From positions 682,001-746,000 of the forward strand of contig NZ_JAHHDS010000003.1 of assembly GCF_019739195.1 (NCBI RefSeq): a stretch of DNA of 64,000 nucleotides, written 5' to 3'. Shown here in pieces: positions 16,277 to 24,571 of this stretch. Source of the stretch: Microcella sp. (GTDB taxonomy: Bacteria > Actinomycetota > Actinomycetes > Actinomycetales > Microbacteriaceae). A model generated the notes under the pieces. It worked only from the letters and a program-made list of their open reading frames with translations, ran no database searches and was not told where the DNA came from. Position 1 is the first letter of the stretch. The number at the start of each line of letters is the position of its first letter. The translations under genes and the position numbers were made by a program.

Positions 16277-16558
16277 TCAGGTGCCGCGGTTCTGCTGCAA
16301 CTCGAACACCGCCAGCAGCTCGGCGACCGCCTTCTCGCGCGCGTCACCGCCCTCGTCGAACATGTCGGAGACGTGGGTGCGCAAATGGTTTTCGACCAGC
16401 AGCTTGTTGAGGCTGCGCAGGCTCTTCTGCACGGCGAGCGACTGCGTGATGATGTCGACGCAGTACTCTTCGTTCTCGATCATCTTCTCGATGCCGCGCA
16501 ATTGACCCTGCAGAATGCGCGAACGGTGCAAGGCTCGCTTCTTGATGTCGTCGATCAC
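16277..16558 (-). CDS. CsoR/RcnR-family repressor with Cys-His-His ligand set
   Basis: The 93-residue all-helical protein matches the CsoR family (RILQGQLRGIEKMI, then YCVDIITQSLAVQ). The metal or sulfur ligand positions are Cys33, His58 in ENHLRTH and His62; copper CsoR has Cys-His-Cys and persulfide-sensing CstR needs two cysteines, so this set is closer to RcnR/FrmR types, although the N-terminal His of RcnR is absent. The GTG at 16558 is leaderless with -10 box TATGCT (16565-16570). A G/C-tract palindrome overlaps this promoter, implying self-repression; a second copy lies before the DUF4395 gene at 45705. Confidence 0.88.
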   Translation of the reverse strand: MIDDIKKRALHRSRILQGQLRGIEKMIENEEYCVDIITQSLAVQKSLRSLNKLLVENHLRTHVSDMFDEGGDAREKAVAELLAVFELQQNRGT

Positions 16559-16567
16559 GCCGCCAGC

Positions 16568-16584
16568 ATACCCCCAGGGGGTCT
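16568..16584. promoter_or_regulatory. CsoR-type operator at its own promoter
   Basis: The sequence ATACCCCCAGGGGGTCT forms a near-perfect palindrome (arms ACCCCC/GGGGGT) directly abutting the csoR -10 box. TACCC-GGGTA sites are the class recognised by CsoR/CstR tetramers. A matching site at 45680-45695 supports the call. Confidence 0.75.
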
Positions 16585-16640
16585 GTCGTGCGCACGCGCG
16601 ACACCCTTGCTCACGCAGAAGCGCTGAGTAGGGTGGCGCC

Positions 16641-17279
16641 ATGAACATCACCAAGCGCGAGCATGCCTGCCTCGTCGTCGAGCAGAGCGGCGCCGCCCTC
16701 GTCATCGACCCCGGCAGTTTCACCGCCCCGTTCGCCGTCACGGGCCTCGCCGCGATCGTCATCACGCACGAGCACGGCGACCATGTGACGCGCGAGCACC
16801 TCGACCGCCTGCTGGCCGACGCGCCCGGGCCCGTCGAGCTGTTCGCTCCGGCCGGGGTGGCGACCGCGCATCCCGACTACCACTGGCAGATCGTCGACGG
16901 TGGCGACGTGCGCTCCGCCGGTCCGTTCGCGCTCGCCTTCTTCGGCGGGCACCACGCGACCATCCACCGCTCGATTCCTATCGTCGACAACGTGGGCGTG
17001 TTCGTCAACGAGACGCTCTACTACCCCGGCGATTCGTACACGGTGCCCACAGGCGAGGTGCCCGTGCTCGCCGTGCCCTCGAGCGCGCCGTGGCTGAAGA
17101 TCGGCGAGGTCATGGACTACCTCGACGCGGTCAGACCGCGGCACGCGTTCCCGACGCACGAGCGCGTCAACTCCGACGCCGGCAACGCCATGGCGAACGC
17201 GCGCATCACGCACGTGGTCGAATCGCACGGCGGGCGCGTCACGGTGCTGCAGCCGGGTGAGACGCTCGAGCTCGACTGA
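16641..17279 (+). CDS. MBL-fold metal-dependent hydrolase (UlaG-like)
   Basis: The 212-residue protein has the metallo-beta-lactamase zinc motif THEHGDHV near 48-55, with further likely ligands in GGHHA, YPGDSY and PTHE. Small proteins of this type are often called UlaG-like L-ascorbate-6-P lactonase homologues, but the substrate is not known. It is divergent from the CsoR-type repressor; its own -10 box TAGGGT (16629-16634) lies 6 nt before the ATG and about 45 nt from the operator, so control by that repressor is uncertain. Confidence 0.9.
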   Translation: MNITKREHACLVVEQSGAALVIDPGSFTAPFAVTGLAAIVITHEHGDHVTREHLDRLLADAPGPVELFAPAGVATAHPDYHWQIVDGGDVRSAGPFALAFFGGHHATIHRSIPIVDNVGVFVNETLYYPGDSYTVPTGEVPVLAVPSSAPWLKIGEVMDYLDAVRPRHAFPTHERVNSDAGNAMANARITHVVESHGGRVTVLQPGETLELD

Positions 17280-17294
17280 CCCGTCGTTCACCCG

Positions 17295-17780
17295 CTAGGC
17301 GTCGCCGCGCTCTTCGGGGGTCGACCGCTCTTCGGTCTCGTCGTTGACCCACTGCCCTTCGGCCAAGTAGCCGAGCCGATGCAGTGCCTCACGGTTGCGG
17401 AAGTCGAGCAGCGGGTCAGTGAGCACGCGCGGCACGTACTGCAGGGCACCTCGCACCGCGTACTCGTGCATGCGCACCACGCAGCCCTGCCGATGCGGCC
17501 TCACCTCGATAATGATGCGGGCTTCGCCGATCGGCCAGCCACGGGCGATGAACGCTGCGCGATGCGGCGCGTTCCACTCGGTGACCTCCGTCTCGTCATC
17601 GATGAGGGCCGGCCAGACGCCGACCGAGTGAAAGATGCGCGCACCGGGTTCTGGCCAGTTCTCGTCGACGGCTCGCATGCGTGACGCTCCGACCACCCAC
17701 GAGGGGTAGGTCCATCCGTCGGCGAGCACCGCGAAGACGGCTTCGGGCGGGCACTGCAGTAGTCGGGTCGTGCGGGCCAT
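17295..17780 (-). CDS. SRPBCC (START-like) family protein
   Basis: The 161-residue protein begins like a polyketide-cyclase/SRPBCC domain (a short strand, then CPPEAVFAVLADGWTYPSWVVG) and ends with a helix that includes NREALHRLGYLAEG. Such helix-grip folds bind hydrophobic ligands. The ATG overlaps the stop of the upstream FAD oxidoreductase by one base (TGATG), so the two are translated together and probably work in one pathway. Confidence 0.85.
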   Translation of the reverse strand: MARTTRLLQCPPEAVFAVLADGWTYPSWVVGASRMRAVDENWPEPGARIFHSVGVWPALIDDETEVTEWNAPHRAAFIARGWPIGEARIIIEVRPHRQGCVVRMHEYAVRGALQYVPRVLTDPLLDFRNREALHRLGYLAEGQWVNDETEERSTPEERGDA

Positions 17781-19243
17781 CAGTTCTCCCCCTTGCCGAC
17801 TCCCAGAAACGGAAGCCGTTCGATGCCGAATTCGTGACGCAGTGCCGACCGCGCCGCGTAGGCGCCCGCGAGCCCGTGCACTCCCGGTCCAGGCGGCGTG
17901 GCAGACGAGCAGAGGTACACACCGGGCATCGGCGTGCGCCACGGGTCGAGCGAGAGGGTCGGGCGCGCCGCGAGTTGCCACAGCGTCGCGGCGCCGGTCG
18001 CGATGTCGCCCCCGATGTAGTTCGCGTTCTGCCGCTGCATGTCCATCGCCGTCGCGCTGGACGACGCGATGATGACGTCGCGAAATCCGGGCGCCCACCG
18101 CTCGATCTGACGGATGATCGCCTCGGTCTGGTCGAGTGTCGAGCCGTGCGGCACGTGCGTGTAGCTCCACAGCACGTGGTGGCCGGCGGGCGCTCGCGAG
18201 GTGTCGACCACCGAGGGCTGAGAAACGAGCACGTAGGGGTCGTCGGCGTGCCGACCGCTCGCCACGGCCGCTTCGGCGGCGGCGATGCGCTCACGGCTAC
18301 CGCCGAGATGCAAAGTCGGGGCGTCGCGCAGCGCCGGCTCTGACCACGGCACGGGGCCGCTCAGCGCGAAGTCGACCTTCGCGACGCCGTCGCCGTGGCG
18401 ATAGGCGAGCATGCGCGCGCGATAGCTGCTCGGCAGCGCGTCACCGGTGAGCCGCACGAGCGCACGCGGGGTGGTATCGAGGAGCACCGCATCGACCGGC
18501 CCGAGCTGAGCGAGGTCGGTGATCTCGACCCCGGTCTCGATCGAGCCGCCGTGTGCGCGCAGGTCGTCGGCGAGAGCATCGATGATGGCCTGACTGCCGC
18601 CGATCGGAATCGGCCACCCGCCGCCGTGGGCCGCCGTGGCGAGAGCGAAGGCCGTACCCGAGGTCGAGAGCGACGGCATCGGCCGCACCGAGTGCGCAGC
18701 CACCCCCGAGAGCAGCGCAGGCGCTGCAGCGTCGCGCCATCGCAGGTTCCAGGCCAGACTGCCCTGCTCGAGCGCGCGCAGCCCGAAGATCGCCGTCGTG
18801 AGCGGATGCGCGGGGATGCGCAACAGTGACGAGCCCGTGAACTGCGCAACCTTCTGCGCTCGATCGACGAGAGGCGCGAACAACCGGTGCCACGCCTGAC
18901 CGTCGACGCCGAGCTGCTCGGCAGTGTGCTGAAGGTCGCGATAGGCGATCGCCGCCGGGCGGTCATCGAGCGGGTGGGCGTACGAGATCTCGGGGGTCAC
19001 CAGCTCGATGCGTTTGCTGAGCTCGAAGCGACGGAAGAACCCGGACGAGACGGCGAGCGGATGCACGGCCGAGCCCATGTCGTGCCGATAGCCCGGCACG
19101 GTCAGTTCTGCGGAGCGCCCACCGCCGCCGATCGAATCGGCGGCCTCGTACACCGTCGTGCGGATTCCCGCGCGCGCGAGCACGACGGCCGCGGCGAGCC
19201 CATTGGGGCCCGACCCGACCACGGCTGCCGTGTGCGACGTCAT
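17780..19243 (-). CDS. FAD-dependent NAD(P)/phytoene-desaturase-like oxidoreductase
   Basis: The 487-residue protein starts with the FAD-binding motif VGSGPNGLAAAVVLARAG and GGGGRSAELTVPGYRHDMGSA, typical of the CrtI/COG1233 group and of PYROXD2-like proteins. The C-terminus has GVYLCSSATPPGPGVHGLAG, the second flavin-contact region. There are no other carotenoid genes nearby, so a carotenoid role is not supported. The ATG at 19243 has a -10 box TAGGTT (19250-19255) 6 nt upstream. Confidence 0.88.
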   Translation of the reverse strand: MTSHTAAVVGSGPNGLAAAVVLARAGIRTTVYEAADSIGGGGRSAELTVPGYRHDMGSAVHPLAVSSGFFRRFELSKRIELVTPEISYAHPLDDRPAAIAYRDLQHTAEQLGVDGQAWHRLFAPLVDRAQKVAQFTGSSLLRIPAHPLTTAIFGLRALEQGSLAWNLRWRDAAAPALLSGVAAHSVRPMPSLSTSGTAFALATAAHGGGWPIPIGGSQAIIDALADDLRAHGGSIETGVEITDLAQLGPVDAVLLDTTPRALVRLTGDALPSSYRARMLAYRHGDGVAKVDFALSGPVPWSEPALRDAPTLHLGGSRERIAAAEAAVASGRHADDPYVLVSQPSVVDTSRAPAGHHVLWSYTHVPHGSTLDQTEAIIRQIERWAPGFRDVIIASSSATAMDMQRQNANYIGGDIATGAATLWQLAARPTLSLDPWRTPMPGVYLCSSATPPGPGVHGLAGAYAARSALRHEFGIERLPFLGVGKGEN

Positions 19244-19263
19244 GCTTCGAACCTACGGCGAGG

Positions 19264-20256
19264 TCACCCTCTTGTGGCCGAGTTCACAGGGGATGCCAGT
19301 CTCTGCCGCCGCGATCCCGCGGCGACCACCCCGAACGACACGGCGAGAGCCAGCGCGGCGATGGCGATGCCGATCGACAGCGTGAGGGCATCCGGCGCCA
19401 CGATCGACTGGCCGCGCAAGGCCTGCATCGTGACCAGACCGACGACGCCGAGGTAGGCGCCCGCTCCCGTGAGCACGAGGGCTCGACGCACGATCGCGTC
19501 GCGCAGCAAGGGCACCCGGCGCGCACCGAGTTCGAGCAGCAGCGCGAGCAGCGGCAGAGCCTGTAGGGCGTGCATGCCGATGAAGTGCGGAATACGCAGG
19601 TCGCCTCCGATCGTGCTCCACCCCAGCAGAGGCAGTCCGGGGCCGCCGTCGGCGACGCCGACCGCGTGGGCACCTGCGATGCCCTGGAAGTCATTGAGTT
19701 GATCGGCGGTGGGGCCCGTCATGAGAAAGGCGAGGCCCATGCCGAGCAGTGAGATCGCGACACCGGTGCGAATCGCCGCTTGGCGAGCAGGGTCGGCACC
19801 GGGGTTGCGCCACAGGGCGACAGCAGCGACGAACGTGGCGACCCACAGCGTCGTGATCGCCGTCGCCATGATCGACCAGAGGGTCGTGGCCAGCGGGGTC
19901 GACACGTTGAAGTGGCTCGTGATGCCGGCGGCAGCCGCGCCGACGATGACGACGAGCTCAATCGCGAGGGTCACCGCGATGACGGTGCCCGCCCACCACG
20001 CGGCGCGCTGCCAGCGCGTGAAGTGGCCGATGATCCACGCCCAGGTCACGGCGTAGATCGTGCCTGAGATCGCGAACTTCAGGGGCTTCTCCCACAGGTT
20101 CACGCCGAGCAGTTCCCGATCGTCGACGAGCCAGCCGACGAGCGTCGCGATGGTGAGCCCCGCGAGCAGGAGGCCGAGCACGAGCAGCGGGCGGTGCCAG
20201 CGGCTTGGCGGCAGGTCAAGACGCCAGTCGGTGGCGGGGGTGGGAGTGGTGATCAT
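19264..20256 (-). CDS. Multi-pass integral membrane protein, unknown
   Basis: The 330-residue protein has about eight hydrophobic segments and a conserved-looking VNLWEKPLKFAISGTIYAVTW near residues 50-72 and IPHFIGMHALQALPL near 222-237, the latter with histidines placed at helix ends. I cannot name the family. Its ATG overlaps the stop of the MerR gene by one base, so regulator and membrane protein form a two-gene operon under the MerR-type promoter. Confidence 0.8.
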   Translation of the reverse strand: MITTPTPATDWRLDLPPSRWHRPLLVLGLLLAGLTIATLVGWLVDDRELLGVNLWEKPLKFAISGTIYAVTWAWIIGHFTRWQRAAWWAGTVIAVTLAIELVVIVGAAAAGITSHFNVSTPLATTLWSIMATAITTLWVATFVAAVALWRNPGADPARQAAIRTGVAISLLGMGLAFLMTGPTADQLNDFQGIAGAHAVGVADGGPGLPLLGWSTIGGDLRIPHFIGMHALQALPLLALLLELGARRVPLLRDAIVRRALVLTGAGAYLGVVGLVTMQALRGQSIVAPDALTLSIGIAIAALALAVSFGVVAAGSRRQRLASPVNSATRG

Positions 20257-20966
20257 CAGCAGTCCTCGAGGTGGGCCGCGATCGCGGCGGCAGTGAGTGG
20301 ATCGGGCGCGGGCGCGCCCTCGGGCAACGGGAAGCGGCGAAACGACTCGGCCTCTTGGGCGATGCGCCGCAGCCCCGCCAGCAGACTGTCGCCGAGCACC
20401 GTGCCGACGGCGACGATGCGCGTCATGGCCGCGGTGTCGGGTGCCGCACTGGCGACGGCCGCGAGGTCGGCGCCGGCAACGAGCTGCGCGGCATCAGCAC
20501 CAGGCTCGAGCACGGCGGTCGTGATGCCCTCGAGTCCGAGTTCGGCGTAGGTGTCGAGCACTCGGGCCGCGAGCGCGAGACCGGGGTTGTTGGGGTACAC
20601 GCGCCAGCCGCGACGTTCGCACAGTTCGGCGACGAGGGTCGCGCCCACGGTGGGCGCGGCTTCAGCATCCATCTCGTCGGCCGCGATCGAGGCGGGGATG
20701 CTCACCGCACGCTGCGCCACCCCGAAGACGCTCGACAGCGGCAGCTCGGCCTCGAGCGCGGCGATGACGGAAGCTGCTTGCGCGACGCTCAATCCACCGA
20801 CCTCGAGCAGGGCGCGCACCAGGCGCACCCGCTCCACGTGGGTCTCGTCGTACTGCGACTGGTTGGGGCTCGTTCGCTCACCCGCGTGCAGCAGACGCTC
20901 ACGCAGGTAGAACTTGAGCGTCGGCACGGGTGTGACGGTCGTGGCACTGAGCTCGGACATCCTCAT
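20256..20966 (-). CDS. MerR family transcriptional regulator
   Basis: The 236-residue protein carries an N-terminal winged-helix domain with TLKFYLRERLLHAGE and YDETHVERVRLVRALLEVGGLSVAQ, the MerR pattern, then a long C-terminal ligand domain of about 150 residues. There is no cysteine-rich metal site at the dimer helix end, so an organic effector is more likely than a metal. The ATG at 20966 is 6 nt from -10 box TACTAT. An exact palindrome inside a 19-bp spacer marks autoregulation. Confidence 0.9.
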   Translation of the reverse strand: MRMSELSATTVTPVPTLKFYLRERLLHAGERTSPNQSQYDETHVERVRLVRALLEVGGLSVAQAASVIAALEAELPLSSVFGVAQRAVSIPASIAADEMDAEAAPTVGATLVAELCERRGWRVYPNNPGLALAARVLDTYAELGLEGITTAVLEPGADAAQLVAGADLAAVASAAPDTAAMTRIVAVGTVLGDSLLAGLRRIAQEAESFRRFPLPEGAPAPDPLTAAAIAAHLEDC

Positions 20967-20972
20967 GCACAG

Positions 20973-21003
20973 ATAGTACCACTATCGATAGTGGCAGTGT
21001 CTA
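20973..21003 (-). promoter_or_regulatory. MerR-type promoter with operator in a 19-bp spacer
   Basis: On the minus strand, -35 TAGACA (20998-21003) and -10 TACTAT (20973-20978) are separated by 19 bp. The spacer contains the perfect 16-bp palindrome CCACTATCGATAGTGG (20979-20994). The overlong spacer with a dyad in it is the known MerR-family arrangement, in which the bound activator twists the DNA to align the two boxes. Confidence 0.85.
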
Positions 21004-21051
21004 TATTCTTTGATAGCCATGCTGAAAGGAACGCTGGTGTCGTCGTCGCAG

Positions 21052-21085
21052 TGCGCCTCGCGCGGCACATGCCGCCGTAGGCACA
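21052..21085. repeat. Tandem-dyad intergenic repeat, copy A
   Basis: Structure TGCGCC-N6-GGCA-CA-TGCC-N6-GGCACA, 34 bp, that is two palindromes side by side with 6-nt centres. Copies B (53957) and C (57897) have the same half-sites and spacing but different centres. It lies between the MerR promoter and the tRNA-Gln 3' side. Confidence 0.75.
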
Positions 21086-21091
21086 GGGCAC

Positions 21092-21118
21092 GAGAGAAAG
21101 CGCTCCGCACCGGGAGCG
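21092..21118 (-). terminator. Possible terminator after tRNA-Gln
   Basis: On the minus strand a CGCTCC/GGAGCG stem with a six-base loop (21101-21118) is followed by CTTTCTCTC. The stem is short and the T-run interrupted, so this is a weak intrinsic terminator at best. Confidence 0.45.
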
Positions 21119-21160
21119 GCACGAAGAGCCGCGCGCCGCTGCAGAAGAAGACTGTCGAAG

Positions 21161-21232
21161 CTGGGGTGCCTGGACTCGAACCAAGAACAACTGAACCAGA
21201 ATCAGCCGTGTTGCCAATTACACCACACCCCA
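21161..21232 (-). tRNA. tRNA-Gln (anticodon CTG)
   Basis: The minus-strand sequence from 21232 forms a cloverleaf with acceptor TGGGGTG/CACCCCA, an anticodon loop TTCTGGT (anticodon CTG) and T loop GGTTCGAGTCC. The discriminator is G and the CCA end is not encoded. Confidence 0.95.
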
Positions 21233-21287
21233 TCAGCGCGACCAGGGCCGGCGCTGAGGCGGCCCGTGACCGGGCCGAGTTGCGAGT

Positions 21288-21959
21288 TTACCCTACGGCC
21301 GGTGTCACGATGAACGACAGCTGGCAGAAGCCGCCGCCGAAGCACGTGGTCTCGGCGACGACGCCCATGCCGGCGTCGAGGCCGCGGTCTGTGCGCACGA
21401 CGGCCGGCCGACCGCTCTCGCGTGCATCTGTCACCGCCTGCGCGAGCTGCTGCGAGCTTGGCGGCGTGTAGCCGAAGTCGGGAGCTCGCTCGCTCACGGC
21501 GAGGAAGGTTTCGCGGAACGTGAAGGCCCCGCGCTCTTCGACGCGCACCGATTCGAGTCGACCACCGGAAGAGTTCACGGTGAACTGCGGCGTCGTGAAC
21601 AGGGCGCCGTTCGGCTCGGCATCGGTCGCGATGAGCACGAGCCGGTAGTCGAGGCCGGTCTGATGCGGACCAACCGTGAGCGACCCGTCGGCCGGCAGGC
21701 CGATCTCGACGGCGTCGACGGGCGGCGAACTCAGGTCGATGCGCGGGGTACGCGCGCTCTCGATGAACTGCAGACCGTCGTCGGTGAAGACCGACCAGTT
21801 GAGATCGGTGACCTGGCCCTCTTGAGCGGGGCCGGGGCCTGCGGCGATGCGCGGCCCGGCGATGAGGGCGAAGAGTACGACGCCGAGGATGATGATCGAG
21901 AGAATGACCGCGGGAATCCAGCGCACCCACTCGGGGCGGTGCGGGTTCAGCAGGGTCAT
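21288..21959 (-). CDS. Single-pass membrane protein with large extracytoplasmic domain
   Basis: The 223-residue protein has one membrane segment near residues 15-37 and then an extracytoplasmic domain with strand-like patches and a TTCFGGGFCQ cysteine pair near the C-terminus. No family is recognised. I choose the ATG at 21959 (MTLLNPHRPEWVRW) rather than an in-frame codon nine residues earlier because GAGACT, a weak -10 box, lies 6 nt upstream. Confidence 0.7.
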   Translation of the reverse strand: MTLLNPHRPEWVRWIPAVILSIIILGVVLFALIAGPRIAAGPGPAQEGQVTDLNWSVFTDDGLQFIESARTPRIDLSSPPVDAVEIGLPADGSLTVGPHQTGLDYRLVLIATDAEPNGALFTTPQFTVNSSGGRLESVRVEERGAFTFRETFLAVSERAPDFGYTPPSSQQLAQAVTDARESGRPAVVRTDRGLDAGMGVVAETTCFGGGFCQLSFIVTPAVG

Positions 21960-22048
21960 GACCCCAGTCTCCCACGGCGTCGACACGACCTCCGGATGCT
22001 GTGCCCACCCTCACCGCTCCCCCACCCGCCGCCGACTACCGTAGAGGG

Positions 22049-22996
22049 GTGCCCGACGCGAGACCCCGCAACCGCCGCGCCCTCGTGGTGGCCGTTGTTG
22101 TTGCTGTGCTCGTACTCGCGGCGAGCATCCTCATCGCCCGCTGGTGGCGGGATTCGACGACCGGCGCCGCGTTCATCGCCGAGTTTCCCGGCTCGGTTGC
22201 CCCGCCGCCCGGTACACCGGAGGGTTTTCCGGCCTGGCTCAGCTGGACCCACTTTCTCAACGGGTTTTTCCTGCTCTTCATCGTGAGCTCGGCCCTGCAC
22301 CTGCGATCGAAGGCACGCCCGATCGCCTTCGTGACTCGCCGCAACCGGTTGCCCCGCACGGCGAACCCCCCGAAGCGCCTGGGGCTGCACACCTGGTGGC
22401 ACCTCGTCGTCGTCGCGCTCTGGATCGCGACCGGCCTCGTCTACGTGGCTCTGCTGCTCGTGACCGGGCACTGGGCGCGCATCGTGCCCACCGAGTGGTC
22501 AGTCGTGCCGAACGCGATCTCAGCCGGCGTGCAATACCTCTCGCTCAACTGGCCCGCGCACACGAGCTGGGCGTACTACAACAGCCTGCAGGTGCTGTTC
22601 TACGGCGCCACCGTGTTCGTGGCCGCGCCACTCGCGCTCGCCACGGGGCTGCGCCTCTCGCCCGTCTGGCCCGAGAAGTGGATGCGTACCCGCGGAGCGC
22701 TCTCTGACGCGTGGGCGCGGCAGACGCACTCTCTCGTGCTCTGGTTCTACCTCGCGTTCACGGTCGTGCACGTCGGCCTGGTGCTGCTCACCGGCGCGCG
22801 CCGCAACCTCAATGCGATGTATCTCGGCATCGACGACGGCGAGAGCTGGCTCGGGGCCATCGTGTTCGGGGTGTCGGTCGTCGTCATGGCCCTGGCATGG
22901 GTGCTGCTACGTCCGCCCGCGCAAGTGGCGATCGCCGAGCGCGTCGCCGACGTGCGGCGCATGCCTGCCGCGCCTGCTACCGAGAAGCCGCGCTAG
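22049..22996 (+). CDS. Cytochrome b561/DUF4405-like membrane protein
   Basis: The 315-residue protein has about six hydrophobic segments with histidines placed as in diheme membrane cytochromes: [39 protein letters not shown] and FTVVHVGLV. It probably carries haem b and takes part in membrane electron transfer. The start is GTG at 22049 because -10 box TACCGT (22037-22042) lies 6 nt before it; an earlier in-frame ATG would precede the promoter. Its TAG stop overlaps the gltX stop on the other strand (CTAG). Confidence 0.8.
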   Translation: MPDARPRNRRALVVAVVVAVLVLAASILIARWWRDSTTGAAFIAEFPGSVAPPPGTPEGFPAWLSWTHFLNGFFLLFIVSSALHLRSKARPIAFVTRRNRLPRTANPPKRLGLHTWWHLVVVALWIATGLVYVALLLVTGHWARIVPTEWSVVPNAISAGVQYLSLNWPAHTSWAYYNSLQVLFYGATVFVAAPLALATGLRLSPVWPEKWMRTRGALSDAWARQTHSLVLWFYLAFTVVHVGLVLLTGARRNLNAMYLGIDDGESWLGAIVFGVSVVVMALAWVLLRPPAQVAIAERVADVRRMPAAPATEKPR

Positions 22997-24492
22997 AGAG
23001 TCGCGCGCAGCGCCCTGAGCCGGGCCAGCGTCGAGTCGCGGCCGAGAAGCTGCATCGACTCGAACAGGGGCGGGCTCACCCGCCGACCCGAGACGGCGAC
23101 CCTGAGCGGCCCGAAGGCGGTGCGCGGCTTGAGCCCGAGACCATCGATGAGGGCGGCGCGCAGCGCTGCCTCGATGGGCTCGGGCTCGAATGGTTCGAGC
23201 GACTCGAGCGCGGCTAGTGCAGCATCGAGCACGGCGGCCGCGTCGGCGTCGAGCGAGGCGCGAGCATCCGCTTCGATCGTCAGATCGTCGTCAGTCGTGA
23301 ACAAGAACGCGACCATACCCGGCACCTCGCCCAGCAGCGCGACGCGCTCCTGAACCAGCGGAGCGGCGGCCGTCAGCAGAGCGCGCTCGGCCGGGCGCGG
23401 AACGTCGTTGAAGAGGCCCGCGCCGCTGCAGTACGGAATGCTGCGCTCGACGAACTCATCGAGCGAGAGCCGCCGCACGTGGTCGCCGTTGATGGCCTCG
23501 GCCTTCTTCACGTCGAACCGCGCGGGGTTGGGGTTGACGTCGGCGACGTCGAAGGCGGCCGTCATCTCGTCCATCGTGAAGACGTCGCGGTCGGCCGCGA
23601 GCGACCAGCCGAGCAGCGAGAGATAGTTGAGCAGCCCCTCACGGATGAAGCCGCGGTCGCGGTGGTGGAAGAGGCTCGACTCGGGGTCGCGCTTCGACAG
23701 CTTCTTGTTGCCCTCGCCCGTCACATACGGCAGGTGGCCAAACTGCGGAATCGCGCTCGCCACGCCGACCTCGATGAGCGCGTGGTAGAGCGCGATCTGC
23801 CGCGGGGTCGACGACAGCAAGTCTTCGCCGCGCAGCACGTGGGTGACGCCCATGAGCGCGTCATCCACCGGGTTGACGAAGGTGTAGAGCGGCGCGCCGT
23901 TCGGCCGCACCACGACGAAGTCGACGAAGCTGCCTGCCGGGAAGGTGATCTCGCCGCGCACCAGGTCGGTGAAGCTCAAGTCGGTGTCGGGCACCCGCAG
24001 CCGCAGCGCGGGCTCGCGGCCCTCGGCGCGGTAGGCGGCCTTCTGCTCGTCGCTGAGGTCGCGCTCCCAGTTGTCGTAGCCCTGTTTCGGGTCGCGACCG
24101 AGCTCGAGGTTCTTCGCCTCGATCTCGTCGCCCGTCAGGAAACTCTCGTAGAGGTGCCCGCTCGCGCGCAGCTGCTCGATGACGCCCGTATAGATCTCGC
24201 CACGCTGCGACTGGCGGTAGGGCTCGTTCGGCCCGCCCGTTTCGACGCCTTCATCCCAGTCGATGCCGAGCCAGCGCAGGCCGTCGAGCAGCTGGTGGTA
24301 GCTCTCTTCGCTGTCGCGCGCCTGATCGGTGTCTTCGATGCGGAAGATCATTGTGCCGCCCGTGTGCCGCGCGTACGCCCAGTTGAACAAGGCTGTGCGA
24401 ATAAGCCCGACGTGCGGGGTTCCGGTCGGAGACGGGCAGAACCGAACGCGCACGTCGGCGCCGGTCGCGGTCGAGAAGGTGGGGCTGGTCAC
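22993..24492 (-). CDS. gltX: Glutamate--tRNA ligase
   Basis: The 499-residue class I synthetase has [13 protein letters not shown] (HIGH-type motif, here HVGL) and KLSKRD (KMSKS-type). It charges tRNA-Glu and, in bacteria with the transamidation route, also tRNA-Gln. The GTG start at 24492 has a -10 box TAGACT 8 nt upstream, giving a very short leader. An FAH-family hydrolase gene upstream (27497) is a common actinobacterial neighbour of gltX, here separated by two inserted genes. Confidence 0.96.
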   Translation of the reverse strand: MTSPTFSTATGADVRVRFCPSPTGTPHVGLIRTALFNWAYARHTGGTMIFRIEDTDQARDSEESYHQLLDGLRWLGIDWDEGVETGGPNEPYRQSQRGEIYTGVIEQLRASGHLYESFLTGDEIEAKNLELGRDPKQGYDNWERDLSDEQKAAYRAEGREPALRLRVPDTDLSFTDLVRGEITFPAGSFVDFVVVRPNGAPLYTFVNPVDDALMGVTHVLRGEDLLSSTPRQIALYHALIEVGVASAIPQFGHLPYVTGEGNKKLSKRDPESSLFHHRDRGFIREGLLNYLSLLGWSLAADRDVFTMDEMTAAFDVADVNPNPARFDVKKAEAINGDHVRRLSLDEFVERSIPYCSGAGLFNDVPRPAERALLTAAAPLVQERVALLGEVPGMVAFLFTTDDDLTIEADARASLDADAAAVLDAALAALESLEPFEPEPIEAALRAALIDGLGLKPRTAFGPLRVAVSGRRVSPPLFESMQLLGRDSTLARLRALRATL

Positions 24493-24571
24493 GGTTGAAA
24501 AGTCTAGGTGCTCACGAAAGAACGCCGACCGGATGCCCGCTCACTGCTCGACCGCCCTCGAGCTCTTCGGC

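Noticed and set aside
17780-19243. Carotenoid biosynthesis gene (crtI)
   Set aside because: The protein has the general FAD-desaturase fold, but no crtB, crtE or other pigment gene is near and it pairs with an SRPBCC protein, so a specific name is not justified.
21161-21232. tRNA-Gln as an integration site
   Set aside because: No duplicate of the tRNA 3' end and no integrase or foreign-looking DNA on either side.
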